31,407 nt of DNA from a virus: IMG/VR virus record IMGVR_UViG_3300020404_001382, positions 1 to 31,407 of that record; one strand, given 5' to 3'. Position 1 is the first letter of the stretch; every line of letters begins with the position of its first letter. The translations under genes were made by a program, and so were the position numbers. Shown here one piece after another: positions 24,598-31,407 of the stretch. Under the pieces are notes generated by a model. It saw only the letters and a list, made by a program, of their open reading frames with translations. It was not told where the DNA came from and did no database searches.

Positions 24598-26336
24598 GTT
24601 GGAAGAAATTTTTTACACCAGTACCAACAGCAGGTAATGCAAATGGAAGTTATAGTCCATTCAGTATGAAAGGACAAGCTGGTCCTGGCCCTGCTGCTTC
24701 AAATTACAGTTCACATTTGCCAGATGTATATGTTGGTTCGCCAAATCGTATTGAACGTTACAATCAATACAATACAATGGACAGCGATAGCGAAGTAAAC
24801 GCTGCACTAGATATCCTAGCAGAGTTTTGTTCACAAAAAGCCAAGGACAACGATACACACTTTAACATTAATTTTAAGAAACAAGCAAATAATTCTGAAG
24901 TACAAATTTTAGGTGAGTATCTAAAACAATGGTGTAAGATACAACAATTTGATACACGTATGTTTCGTATCATACGTAATTCATTTAAGTATGGCGATCA
25001 ATTTTTTATTAGAGATCCTGAAACACAAAAATGGTTTCACGTGGATCCTAGTCAAGTAACAAAGATTATTGTTAACGAAAGTGAAGGAAAACGTCCGGAG
25101 CAGTATGTAATAAAAAATCTTAACTTTGCCTTTGGTGCATTAGAAGCAACACCACTTAATCAGCAAAACAGTTATGGCCCTGGAGGCACAGCAGGTTATC
25201 AAACAGTTAGCCAAAGAGCAGCCACAGGTTCAGCAACACCACCGTCTGGAACAAGCAGATGGCAAAGTGATCAAAGCGAAACATTTGTTGATGCAAATAA
25301 TGTAATCCATTTAAGTATGAGCGAAGGCTTAGATCAAAACTTTCCTTTTGGTAATTCATTACTAGAAAGTATTTTTAAGGTATACAAGCAAAAAGAATTG
25401 CTTGAAGATGCGATTATTATCTATCGTGTCCAACGTGCGCCAGAGCGCAGAGTATTCTACGTTGATGTGGGCAATATGCCTTCACACCTTGCTATGCAAT
25501 TTGTGGAACGTGTGAAAACGGAAATACATCAAAGACGAATCCCATCCAAGACAGGTGGCGGTACGAATGTTATAGACTCGTCATACAACCCACTGTCAAT
25601 CAATGAAGACTACTTCTTTCCACAAACTGCTGAAGGGCGTGGAAGTAAAGTTGAAACACTGCCTGGAGGTACAAACTTAGGAGAGATTGATGATCTCAGA
25701 TATTTTACCAACAAACTGGTTCGCGGCTTGCGTATACCTAGTTCCTACTTGCCTACTGGCGCCGACGACGGTGCATCACAGTATAATGATGGACGAGTTG
25801 GTACAGCATACATTCAAGAGCTAAGATTCAACAAGTATTGTGAAAGACTTCAAGGAATGCTTGAAGAAGTATTCAATACAGAATTTAAATTATATCTAAA
25901 AAACAAAGGTGTAAATGTTGATTATTCAATGTTTGACTTAGATCTAACACCTCCACAAAACTTTGCTGCATATAGACAAGCAGAACTTGATAACAACAGA
26001 ATTAGTACATTTAGCACAATTCAAGCAGTTCCATTTATGTCAAATAGATTTGCACTGAAACGTTTCTTAGGACTTAGTGATGAAGAGATTGCAGAGAATG
26101 AACGCTTGTGGATGGAAGAAAACCAAGATAACTTAGATGCAGCAGCACAAGAGCCTGCAATGGGAGCAGCAGGATTGTCTGGAGCAGGAATAGCAGATGA
26201 CTTTGGTGGACTTGAAACTGAACTTGGTGATACGGGTGAAACTGTAGATGCCGGAGATGGTACTGCACCAGAGACTGCAACAGGTGCTGATATAGGAGGA
26301 GGAGCAGAGGCAGAGCCAACTGACCAAACTGTATAA
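24594..26336 (+). CDS. 20: Portal vertex protein gp20
   Basis: The 580-residue protein is a clear gp20: YNTMDSDSEVNAALDILAEF near residue 60, FRIIRNSFKYGDQFF, YRVQRAPERRVFYVDVGNMP, AMQFVERVKTEIHQRR, SINEDYFFPQTAEGRGSKVE, LPGGTNLGEIDDLRYF and GLRIPSSYLP. Twelve copies form the portal through which DNA enters the head and to which the tail joins. T4 gp20 has 524 residues. The C-terminal about 70 residues are Gly/Ala/Glu-rich low complexity. The GTG start overlaps the tape-measure stop (GTGA), with AAGGAATAGG as ribosome site. In T4, tape measure and portal are not coupled in this way. Confidence 0.96.
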   Translation: MSWKKFFTPVPTAGNANGSYSPFSMKGQAGPGPAASNYSSHLPDVYVGSPNRIERYNQYNTMDSDSEVNAALDILAEFCSQKAKDNDTHFNINFKKQANNSEVQILGEYLKQWCKIQQFDTRMFRIIRNSFKYGDQFFIRDPETQKWFHVDPSQVTKIIVNESEGKRPEQYVIKNLNFAFGALEATPLNQQNSYGPGGTAGYQTVSQRAATGSATPPSGTSRWQSDQSETFVDANNVIHLSMSEGLDQNFPFGNSLLESIFKVYKQKELLEDAIIIYRVQRAPERRVFYVDVGNMPSHLAMQFVERVKTEIHQRRIPSKTGGGTNVIDSSYNPLSINEDYFFPQTAEGRGSKVETLPGGTNLGEIDDLRYFTNKLVRGLRIPSSYLPTGADDGASQYNDGRVGTAYIQELRFNKYCERLQGMLEEVFNTEFKLYLKNKGVNVDYSMFDLDLTPPQNFAAYRQAELDNNRISTFSTIQAVPFMSNRFALKRFLGLSDEEIAENERLWMEENQDNLDAAAQEPAMGAAGLSGAGIADDFGGLETELGDTGETVDAGDGTAPETATGADIGGGAEAEPTDQTV

Positions 26337-26339
26337 ATA
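26332..26339 (+). promoter_or_regulatory. Exact TATAAATA late box at the portal stop
   Basis: TATAAATA (26332-26339) overlaps the portal stop codon. With T4 spacing the RNA would begin at 26345, exactly at the A of the next ATG, giving a leaderless message. The box could also simply be chance in AT-rich DNA. Confidence 0.45.
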
Positions 26340-26344
26340 ATATT

Positions 26345-26590
26345 ATGATACTTAGAGAACTTTTTTACTTTGACAAAGATAACCTAGAGCCGATTGAAGA
26401 TTTGACATATAGTCCTGCTGAGGATACAAGTGTGTTAAAAATTGACGATACAAGAAAAACTAGGCTTTCTCTAAAAGATATCAACAAAGCTCGTAAAGCT
26501 GCCGAAAGTCACCAAAAAGATACAGCACAAGAGCTTGAAAAGGTTAAACAAATGTACGGATTGGCTGCACAAGCAGCAGCGGCAGTTTAA
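26345..26590 (+). CDS. Small protein after portal, prohead-core position (gp67/68)
   Basis: This 81-residue protein begins MILRELFYFDKDNLEPIED, then a helix with DDTRKTRLSLKDINKARKAAE, a second amphipathic helix and an Ala-rich end. It lies directly after the portal gene, where T4 has the prohead-core genes 67 and 68. As far as I recall, marine T4-like phages carry a similar small gene here. Helical, charged composition suits an internal head or scaffold component, but I cannot assign it by sequence. No ribosome site precedes the ATG; coupling to the portal stop eight bases upstream or leaderless translation from the TATAAATA box are the two options. Confidence 0.7.
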   Translation: MILRELFYFDKDNLEPIEDLTYSPAEDTSVLKIDDTRKTRLSLKDINKARKAAESHQKDTAQELEKVKQMYGLAAQAAAAV

Positions 26591-26603
26591 CAAAAGGTGA
26601 CTA

Positions 26604-27218
26604 GTGTCAAACAAAAAAGTAGCATTTGTGCTTGGAAATGGTACAAGTCGTAAAATTATCAACCCGTTTGATTTAAAACAGCACGGAAAAATATATGGAT
26701 GTAATGCACTATTTAGAACATTTGCACCTGACTATTTGGTTGCTGTTGATACTAAAATGATAATGGAAATACAAAAAACCAATTATCAACACAAACACGA
26801 AGTGTGGAGCAATCCTAACAAATTAACCAAGCAAGATCCTAACATAAACAAATTCAACCCAAATAAAGGTTGGAGCAGTGGGCCTACTGCTTTACATATG
26901 GCAAGTATGCACGATAATGCAGAAATATACATTTTAGGCTTTGATTATGTTGGTTTAGGCAAAGATAACGAACTTGTAAACAATATATATTCAGGCACTC
27001 AAAACTATAAAAACATAAACGATAGAGCCACTTATTACGGAAATTGGCAGCGCCAAACTATGGCCTGTATAAATCAGTTTGTAAGGACTAAATACATTCG
27101 AGTAACGGAAAATGAGGAAAGCTATATACCGGATACGTTAAAAGATTGTAAAAATTTGAAACACATTACAATTGATAGTTTTATTGATTTTTTTGGTATA
27201 ACGCCATTAAAATCTTAA
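26604..27218 (+). CDS. Conserved-type Rossmann-like protein with GNG motif, possibly glycosyltransferase-related
   Basis: The 204-residue protein begins KKVAFVLGNGTSRKII, a strand-loop-helix with G-N-G-x-S, and continues KIYGCNALFRTFAPDYLVAVD. It later has GPTALHMASMH followed by EIYILGFDYVGLG. The opening resembles the nucleotide-sugar binding start of GT42-type sialyltransferases and of DUF115-like proteins (a GNGxS loop, then a C-N pair and a D), but the match is partial and I do not claim an activity. It sits inside the head operon between a small core-type gene and the acidic core protein, an unusual place for an enzyme. The start is GTG at 26604 with AAAGGTGA upstream. It is followed by a possible terminator and a new late promoter. 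Confidence 0.65.
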   Translation: MSNKKVAFVLGNGTSRKIINPFDLKQHGKIYGCNALFRTFAPDYLVAVDTKMIMEIQKTNYQHKHEVWSNPNKLTKQDPNINKFNPNKGWSSGPTALHMASMHDNAEIYILGFDYVGLGKDNELVNNIYSGTQNYKNINDRATYYGNWQRQTMACINQFVRTKYIRVTENEESYIPDTLKDCKNLKHITIDSFIDFFGITPLKS

Positions 27219-27219
27219 A

Positions 27220-27257
27220 ATACGCTGTTTTGACCCCATTTTAAGCGTATATTTTCG
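27220..27257 (+). terminator. Possible terminator hairpin before the head-core block
   Basis: ATACGCT (27220-27226) and AGCGTAT (27244-27250) form a 7-bp stem with a 17-base loop, followed by ATTTTC. The T run is short and the loop large, so this is a weak candidate. Confidence 0.35.
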
Positions 27258-27263
27258 AAAAAG

Positions 27264-27277
27264 TGTAAATATAACTG
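27264..27277 (+). promoter_or_regulatory. Late promoter-like box before the acidic core protein
   Basis: TGTAAATA (27264-27271) followed by TAAC resembles the NNTAAATA boxes seen before other late blocks. The start would be near 27277, leaving a 34-base leader that contains AAGGAG before ATG 27311. Confidence 0.4.
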
Positions 27278-27310
27278 ACAGCCTTGTAAAGATAACTAAA
27301 GGAGATAACA

Positions 27311-28264
27311 ATGACTGAGCACAATAAGTTTGAAGAAATGCTTGAGCATCTTGTTAACGAAGATCGCGAAAAAGCAGCAGAACTTTTCCACGAAATCGTG
27401 GTTGAAAAATCAAGAGATATTTATGAATCACTACTAGAAGACGAAGATGAAGCAGTTGAAGAAACTACTGATGAAGAAGTAGATGAAGCAACTGATGAAG
27501 AAGTTGATGAGTCATCAGAAGATGATTTAGACGAAGCTACTGACGAAGAAGTAGAAGAGTCAAATGATGAAGAAGTTGAAGAAGCTACTTCTGAAGATGA
27601 AGTTGAAGAAGGTATCTTTGACGAGCCAGCAGTAGAAGCTGACCCAGCAGACGATATGATGGGCGACATTGAAATGCCAGGAATGGACGATGAAGCACCA
27701 GCAGACGATATGGGTATGGGCGATGACGAAGAAGATGGCGACATCGAAGATCGTGTAATGGATCTAGAAGATGAACTAGAAGCATTAAAAGCAGAATTCG
27801 AAGCAATGATGGATGATGAAGCACCAGGAGATGAAGATGGTGACGAAATGCCTATGGATATGGATTCAGAAGAAGGCGACGACGAAAAAGAAGAAGAAGC
27901 AGTCGCTTTTGAAGAAACTGATGAGGAAGTAGAAGAAGCTACTGACGAAGAAGTAGAAGAATCAAAAAATGAAAACAAGTCACAAACAGAAATTATGCGT
28001 GAGTATACAGACAAAGTATCAGCATCAATGGGTGACAATGGCGCAAATGCAAAATCACCAGTAGCTGGAGCAAATGATATGGGCGGAGACGCATCAAACA
28101 TTGCAAAAGGCGGTGAAGAGTCAGGAATGACACCTGCAAAGCCAAAAGAAGATACCGCTGGTAACGTAAACGTTCCTGGTGGAAAAGCTGGCAAACCAAT
28201 GGCAGCAAAAGCCCCTGCAAAGGGAGACGATGGCGCAAATAAGAAATCAACTATTGGCGCATAA
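27311..28264 (+). CDS. Very acidic repeat protein, likely prohead core component
   Basis: The 317-residue protein has a short ordinary N-terminus (to about residue 38), then about 190 residues dominated by Glu and Asp with recurring (T/S)DEEV(D/E)E units, interrupted by Met/Asp/Pro-rich stretches, then a Gly/Ala/Lys/Pro-rich C-terminus. A 32-base block at 27533-27564 recurs at 27935-27966 with one difference. T4 packs small acidic internal proteins in the prohead core (gp67, gp68), and this lies between portal and protease, where these belong; it is much larger than either. Processing by gp21 is plausible but no specific site is claimed. It shares the 15-mer AAGGAGATAACAATG start context with the capsid gene, pointing to high expression. 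Confidence 0.7.
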   Translation: MTEHNKFEEMLEHLVNEDREKAAELFHEIVVEKSRDIYESLLEDEDEAVEETTDEEVDEATDEEVDESSEDDLDEATDEEVEESNDEEVEEATSEDEVEEGIFDEPAVEADPADDMMGDIEMPGMDDEAPADDMGMGDDEEDGDIEDRVMDLEDELEALKAEFEAMMDDEAPGDEDGDEMPMDMDSEEGDDEKEEEAVAFEETDEEVEEATDEEVEESKNENKSQTEIMREYTDKVSASMGDNGANAKSPVAGANDMGGDASNIAKGGEESGMTPAKPKEDTAGNVNVPGGKAGKPMAAKAPAKGDDGANKKSTIGA

Positions 28265-28274
28265 GGACTGACGA

Positions 28275-28892
28275 ATGAGACACTTAAACGAGCATCTGAG
28301 TTTTGACCAGGCTAAGATTGTAGTTGAGTCTGCTAATGACGGCAAAGACCTTTATATGAAAGGAATTTGTATTCAAGGCGGAGTCAAAAACGCCAATCAG
28401 CGTGTTTATCCCGTAAATGAGATTAGCAGGGCTGTCACCACACTCAACGAACAAATTAGTGGCGGCTACTCAGTGTTAGGCGAAGTCGATCATCCTGAAG
28501 GACTTAATATTAACTTAGATCGTGTATCACATATGATTAATGAAATGTGGATGGACGGTCCAAATGGTTATGGAAAATTAAAAGTACTACCAACTCCGAT
28601 GGGACAATTAGTAAAAACAATGCTTGAAAGCGGAGTTAAACTAGGCGTTTCATCGAGAGGTAGTGGTGAAGTCGACGGCGGCGGACAAGTTGCCGGATTC
28701 GAGATTATTACTGTGGACGTTGTGGCACAACCAAGCGCCCCCGGTGCGTATCCAACACCAATTTACGAACATTTAATGAACGAAAGAGGTGGATACAAGG
28801 CATTTTTAACTTCAAGAGAAGTCCAAGGCGACAAAAAGGCACAAAAGTATTTAAAAGAGAGTCTATTGAATATAATAGACAGGCTCCAATAA
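28275..28892 (+). CDS. 21: Prohead core protease gp21
   Basis: The 205-residue protein is a clear T4-type prohead protease. It has NANQRVYPVNEI near residue 40, the His of GEVDHPEG (H73) and the Ser of LGVSSRGSG (S126 or S127), which correspond to the catalytic His and Ser of T4 gp21 (H85, S140). The block FEIITVDVVAQPSAPGA follows, as in the herpes/HK97-type protease fold. It cleaves head proteins after (L/I)-x-E during maturation and ends the life of the scaffold. The T4 enzyme is of similar size (212 residues). ATG 28275 has AAGGA upstream, ten bases after the acidic gene stop. Confidence 0.95.
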   Translation: MRHLNEHLSFDQAKIVVESANDGKDLYMKGICIQGGVKNANQRVYPVNEISRAVTTLNEQISGGYSVLGEVDHPEGLNINLDRVSHMINEMWMDGPNGYGKLKVLPTPMGQLVKTMLESGVKLGVSSRGSGEVDGGGQVAGFEIITVDVVAQPSAPGAYPTPIYEHLMNERGGYKAFLTSREVQGDKKAQKYLKESLLNIIDRLQ

Positions 28893-28905
28893 CGAGGAGA
28901 AATTA

Positions 28906-30000
28906 ATGTTAGATGCACTCAAAAATCTCTTCGAAAATGACGCACTATCGGAAGAAGTACGTTCTGAGTTAGAGGAAGCGTGGAACGCAAAGGTTAAAGA
29001 AAATCGCCTTGAAGTTACTAGTGAACTACGTGAAGAATTTGCTAAAAAATACGAACACGACAAAGCAACAATGGTGGAAGCCATTGACAGTCTTGTGACG
29101 GAAAAGTTAGCAGAAGAAATTGCGGAATTCCAAGACGATCGTAAACAACTAGCAGAAGCAAAAGCAAAATTTGCTGTTGCTCAGCGTAAAAATGCAGACC
29201 TAATGAAAACTTTTGTTTCGGAGCAACTAGCTTCAGAAATAAAAGAACTACACGCAGATCAAAAAGCAACAGCTGATAAGTTTGTTGCTCTTGAAGAGTT
29301 TGTAGTAGAATCACTTGCTAAAGAACTTGCAGAATTTTACGAAGACAAAAAAGACTTGGCTGAAACTAAAGTACGTCTTGTACGCGAAGCCAAAGAACAT
29401 CTTAATAGCGTTAAGTCAACGTTTATTAAGAAAAGTGCAGCGTTGGTATCAGAAACAGTGTCAAAAGGTCTCACCAAAGAGATTTCAGCACTGAAAGAAG
29501 ATATTGAAGCAGCACGCCAGAATGATTTTGGACGTAAGCTATTCGAAGCATTTGCTAATGAATATCAACACTCATATCTTAACGAGAAGAGTGAAACTTC
29601 TAAACTACTAAAAGTTGTAGGTACTAAAGACCAACAGCTTGCAGAAGCAAAAGAAGCAGCGTCTAAAGCAATCAAACTTGCAGAAGCACAGGCAGCAGAG
29701 AACAAAAAGATCACTGAATCTGTGTCACGCAAAGAAAAAATTGATGGTTTAGTTGCTCCATTGAGCATCGACCAGAAAGAAATAATGATGGACTTGTTAG
29801 AATCAGTTCAAACAGGAAAATTACAATCACAGTTTGAGAAATACTTACCGGCAGTTATCGACGGCAAGAGTCCAACGAAGAAGGCAGTTTTAGCAGAGGC
29901 AAAAGAAGTAACAGGCAACAGGGAAACCGAAACAACTGATATGGCAGCAAAGGCTGATAACAACGTAGTTGATATCAAGCGTTTAGCTGGTTTGAATTAA
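28906..30000 (+). CDS. 22: Prohead core scaffold protein gp22
   Basis: The 364-residue protein is almost wholly charged alpha helix and coiled coil, with repeats of the type SLVTEKLAEEIAEF and FVVESLAKELAEFYEDKKDL, and a conserved-looking segment GRKLFEAFANEYQHSYLNE near residue 210 typical of gp22. Many L-x-E tripeptides provide gp21 cleavage sites. T4 gp22 has 269 residues, so this version has extra coiled coil. It lies between protease and capsid genes, as in T4. ATG 28906 has GAGGAG upstream. The C-terminus (VVDIKRLAGLN) leads straight into the capsid ribosome site. Confidence 0.92.
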   Translation: MLDALKNLFENDALSEEVRSELEEAWNAKVKENRLEVTSELREEFAKKYEHDKATMVEAIDSLVTEKLAEEIAEFQDDRKQLAEAKAKFAVAQRKNADLMKTFVSEQLASEIKELHADQKATADKFVALEEFVVESLAKELAEFYEDKKDLAETKVRLVREAKEHLNSVKSTFIKKSAALVSETVSKGLTKEISALKEDIEAARQNDFGRKLFEAFANEYQHSYLNEKSETSKLLKVVGTKDQQLAEAKEAASKAIKLAEAQAAENKKITESVSRKEKIDGLVAPLSIDQKEIMMDLLESVQTGKLQSQFEKYLPAVIDGKSPTKKAVLAEAKEVTGNRETETTDMAAKADNNVVDIKRLAGLN

Positions 30001-30013
30001 GGAGATAACAATG
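29999..30013 (+). promoter_or_regulatory. Strong ribosome site of the capsid gene, duplicated at 27299
   Basis: AAGGAGATAACAATG here is identical to 27299-27313 before the acidic core protein. AAGGAG with an AT-rich six-base spacer and ATG is close to an ideal initiation site, in keeping with the high protein need. Confidence 0.7.
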
Positions 30014-31183
30014 TCAGAACTATTAGAAAGTCGCTGGCAAGAGACTAAAACAGCACTTCTTGAAGGCCTAAATGGCAATAAGAAAGCAGTTATGGCGTCA
30101 ACACTTGAGAATACACGCAAGTATTTGGCTGAGACTGCAGGTGCTGGAGCTACCTCTGCCGGCAATATCGCAACACTTAACCGTGTGATCCTACCAGTGA
30201 TCAGACGTGTTATGCCAACAGTGATTGCAAACGAAATCGTTGGTGTTCAGCCGATGACAGGTCCAGTGGGTCAAATCCACACATTGAGAGTACGTTACTC
30301 AGACACAGCAGGTACAGGCGCAGCCGGTGCAGTAGCTGGAGAAGAAGCACTTTCACCATTCAAAATTGCTGAAGCATATTCAGGTGACGCAAGTACTGCA
30401 AAAGGTGCAGCTACAGCGGCTCTAGAAGGTGCTGCTGGTAACAGACTAAGCATTCAGATCTTGAAACAGACTGTTGAAGCTAAGTCACGTAAGTTGTCAG
30501 CACGTTGGACATTTGAAGCGGCTCAGGACGCTCAAAGCCAGCACGGCATTGACGTTGAAGCAGAAATTATGGCTGCTTTGGCTCAAGAAATTACTGCTGA
30601 AATCGACCAAGAGATCCTAGCATCACTTGCAACATTGGCAGGAACAGGAACTGATACATACAACCAAGCAGGCGTATCAGGTACAGCTACTTTCGTTGGT
30701 GACGAACACGCAGCACTTGCAGTTCTAATCAACAGAGCAGCAAACAGAATCGCACAGAGAACAAGAAGAGGCGCAGGTAACTGGTCAGTCGTATCTCCAG
30801 CGATCTTGACTGTACTACAGTCAGCAACAACTTCAGCGTTCGCAAGAACAACTGAAGGTACTTTTGAAGCACCAACAAACACAAAAATGGTTGGTACACT
30901 AAACGGCGCAATGAAAATTTATGTGAACACATATGCAGGCGACGATGATGTACTAGTTGGTTACAAAGGTACTAGCGAGTCAGACGCAGCAGCGTTCTAC
31001 TGCCCATACATTCCATTAATGAGCAGCGGCGTTGTACTTGACCCAACATCATTTGAGCCAGTCGTATCATTTATGACTCGTTACGGATATGTTGAGTTGT
31101 CAAACACTGCATCATCACTCGGTAATGCAGCTGACTACCTAGAGAAAGTTGAAGTTACAACAGCTAACTTGAGCTTCTCATAA
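30011..31183 (+). CDS. 23: Major capsid protein gp23 (short form)
   Basis: The 390-residue protein has gp23 hallmarks: an N-terminal helical propeptide (RWQETKTALLEGLN), the block TLNRVILPVIRRVMPTVIAN followed by EIVGVQPMTGPVGQIHTLRVR, FEAAQDAQSQHGIDVEAEIM, and a C-terminal CPYIPLMSSGVVLDPTSFEP. It forms the hexamers of the head shell after gp21 cleavage. An L-A-E at residues 39-41 (KYLAE/TAGAG) fits the gp21 rule and would give a mature N-terminus at T42. T4 gp23 has 521 residues; at 390 this lacks the large inserts, as is common in distant marine relatives. It is followed by a strong terminator. Confidence 0.95.
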   Translation: MSELLESRWQETKTALLEGLNGNKKAVMASTLENTRKYLAETAGAGATSAGNIATLNRVILPVIRRVMPTVIANEIVGVQPMTGPVGQIHTLRVRYSDTAGTGAAGAVAGEEALSPFKIAEAYSGDASTAKGAATAALEGAAGNRLSIQILKQTVEAKSRKLSARWTFEAAQDAQSQHGIDVEAEIMAALAQEITAEIDQEILASLATLAGTGTDTYNQAGVSGTATFVGDEHAALAVLINRAANRIAQRTRRGAGNWSVVSPAILTVLQSATTSAFARTTEGTFEAPTNTKMVGTLNGAMKIYVNTYAGDDDVLVGYKGTSESDAAAFYCPYIPLMSSGVVLDPTSFEPVVSFMTRYGYVELSNTASSLGNAADYLEKVEVTTANLSFS

Positions 31184-31200
31184 GCGTAGCTTAATAATTC

Positions 31201-31227
31201 AAAATAGGCCCTCCGGGGCCTATTTTT
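31201..31227 (+). terminator. Rho-independent terminator after the capsid gene
   Basis: AAAATAGGCCC (31201-31211) pairs perfectly with GGGCCTATTTT (31216-31226) across the tetraloop TCCG (a UNCG-type loop), followed by further T. The flanking A and T runs mean it could also stop transcription from the right. Confidence 0.92.
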
Positions 31228-31230
31228 ATG

Positions 31231-31250
31231 AGTAAATACCCACAAGGAGT
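31231..31250 (+). promoter_or_regulatory. Late promoter-like box and ribosome site of the last gene
   Basis: AGTAAATA (31231-31238), then AAGGAG (31245-31250), then ATG 31257. The box sits just after the terminator, which isolates the next gene from capsid transcription; T4 spacing gives a start near 31244. Confidence 0.45.
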
Positions 31251-31256
31251 AATACA

Positions 31257-31407
31257 ATGGTATACAAAGGTCAAGTTTATAAATTTGCAGGCAAGTGGGG
31301 TGTTATACGTCCAGATGCATTTGGACAAGTACGTGTTGACGTGCTATTCGATAAAAATCAACATCAGTTTGTAATAGGTGAGCGTGTAGAATACGAACAA
31401 ATTGAAA
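31257..31407 (+). CDS. Start of a small protein, cut by window edge; cold-shock-like OB fold possible
   Basis: Fifty codons are visible. The protein begins MVYKGQVYKFAGKWGVIRP, followed by DAFGQVRVDVLFDKN and FVIGERVEYEQIE. The order of a K-W-G-V-I strand, a D-V-L-F strand and a G-E-R-V-E-Y-E strand recalls the cold-shock OB fold (KGFGFI, DVFVH, GQxVxFE), but aromatic RNA-binding residues are only partly present, so this is tentative. It has its own ribosome site and a late-type box after the capsid terminator. The C-terminus lies outside the window. Confidence 0.6.
   Translation, partial: MVYKGQVYKFAGKWGVIRPDAFGQVRVDVLFDKNQHQFVIGERVEYEQIE

Noticed and set aside
27421-28194. Long open frame on the minus strand opposite the acidic core protein, encoding a Ser-rich peptide
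   Set aside because: It is the mirror of Glu/Asp codon repeats (GAA/GAT read backwards gives TTC/ATC and, shifted, Ser codons). The plus-strand gene has a ribosome site and fits the operon.
1-31407. CRISPR arrays, insertion sequences, toxin-antitoxin or defence genes
   Set aside because: No regularly spaced repeats, transposase-like genes or recognisable defence domains were seen.

Overview
The window is one contiguous piece of a T4-like tailed phage (myovirus) genome. Almost every gene matches a T4 virion or DNA-processing family: gp48-, gp53-, gp5-, gp25- and gp6-type baseplate proteins, late sigma gp55, gp47/gp46, gp26/gp51, tape measure, gp20 portal, gp21 protease, gp22 scaffold and gp23 capsid. 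The DNA is AT-rich (by eye about one third G+C), genes are tightly packed with ATGA/TAATG overlaps, and the gp5-type spike has no lysozyme domain. This fits a marine T4-like phage of the cyanophage/pelagiphage kind, possibly infecting an AT-rich host such as SAR11. The host assignment is inference.

Layout. (1) 1-14858, minus strand: a baseplate operon read right to left, gp48-like, gp53-like, a 777-residue hub-type protein, gp5-like spike, a 432-residue Gly-rich protein, gp25, a 1199-residue gp6, and a giant baseplate-type protein running off the left edge. (2) 14859-14934: a 76-base divergent control region with a textbook sigma70 promoter for gp55 abutting a T4-like late promoter for the baseplate operon. 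(3) 14935-19263, plus strand: gp55, gp47, gp46, a small helical protein and a GIY-YIG-like protein. (4) 19264-19766: about 500 bases without a gene, packed with perfect or near-perfect hairpins, which I call a candidate structured RNA of unknown family. (5) 19767-21365, plus: an unrecognised 532-residue protein with four hydrophobic segments. (6) 21366-22423, minus: gp26-like protein and, in the -1 frame, a gp51-like tail without a normal start codon. (7) 22489-31183, plus: tape measure, portal, two small genes, acidic prohead-core protein, protease, scaffold and major capsid protein, closed by a strong terminator. (8) A new gene starts at 31257 and is cut by the right edge.

How the parts work together: two sigma70-type promoters would let host polymerase make gp55 and the gp47/46 nuclease. 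gp55 would then direct polymerase to TATAAATA / NTAAATAC boxes, which I see before most virion gene blocks. These blocks build the baseplate, the tail tube with its tape measure, and a prohead that is matured by gp21.

The two observations most worth following are: (a) a probable programmed -1 frameshift joining gp26 to gp51 (slippery T-TTT-TTC, 6-base spacer, 7+4 bp stem, no start codon for gp51, next to the tape-measure gene), which would be the T4-like counterpart of the lambda G/GT chaperone arrangement; and (b) the candidate structured RNA at 19271-19727.
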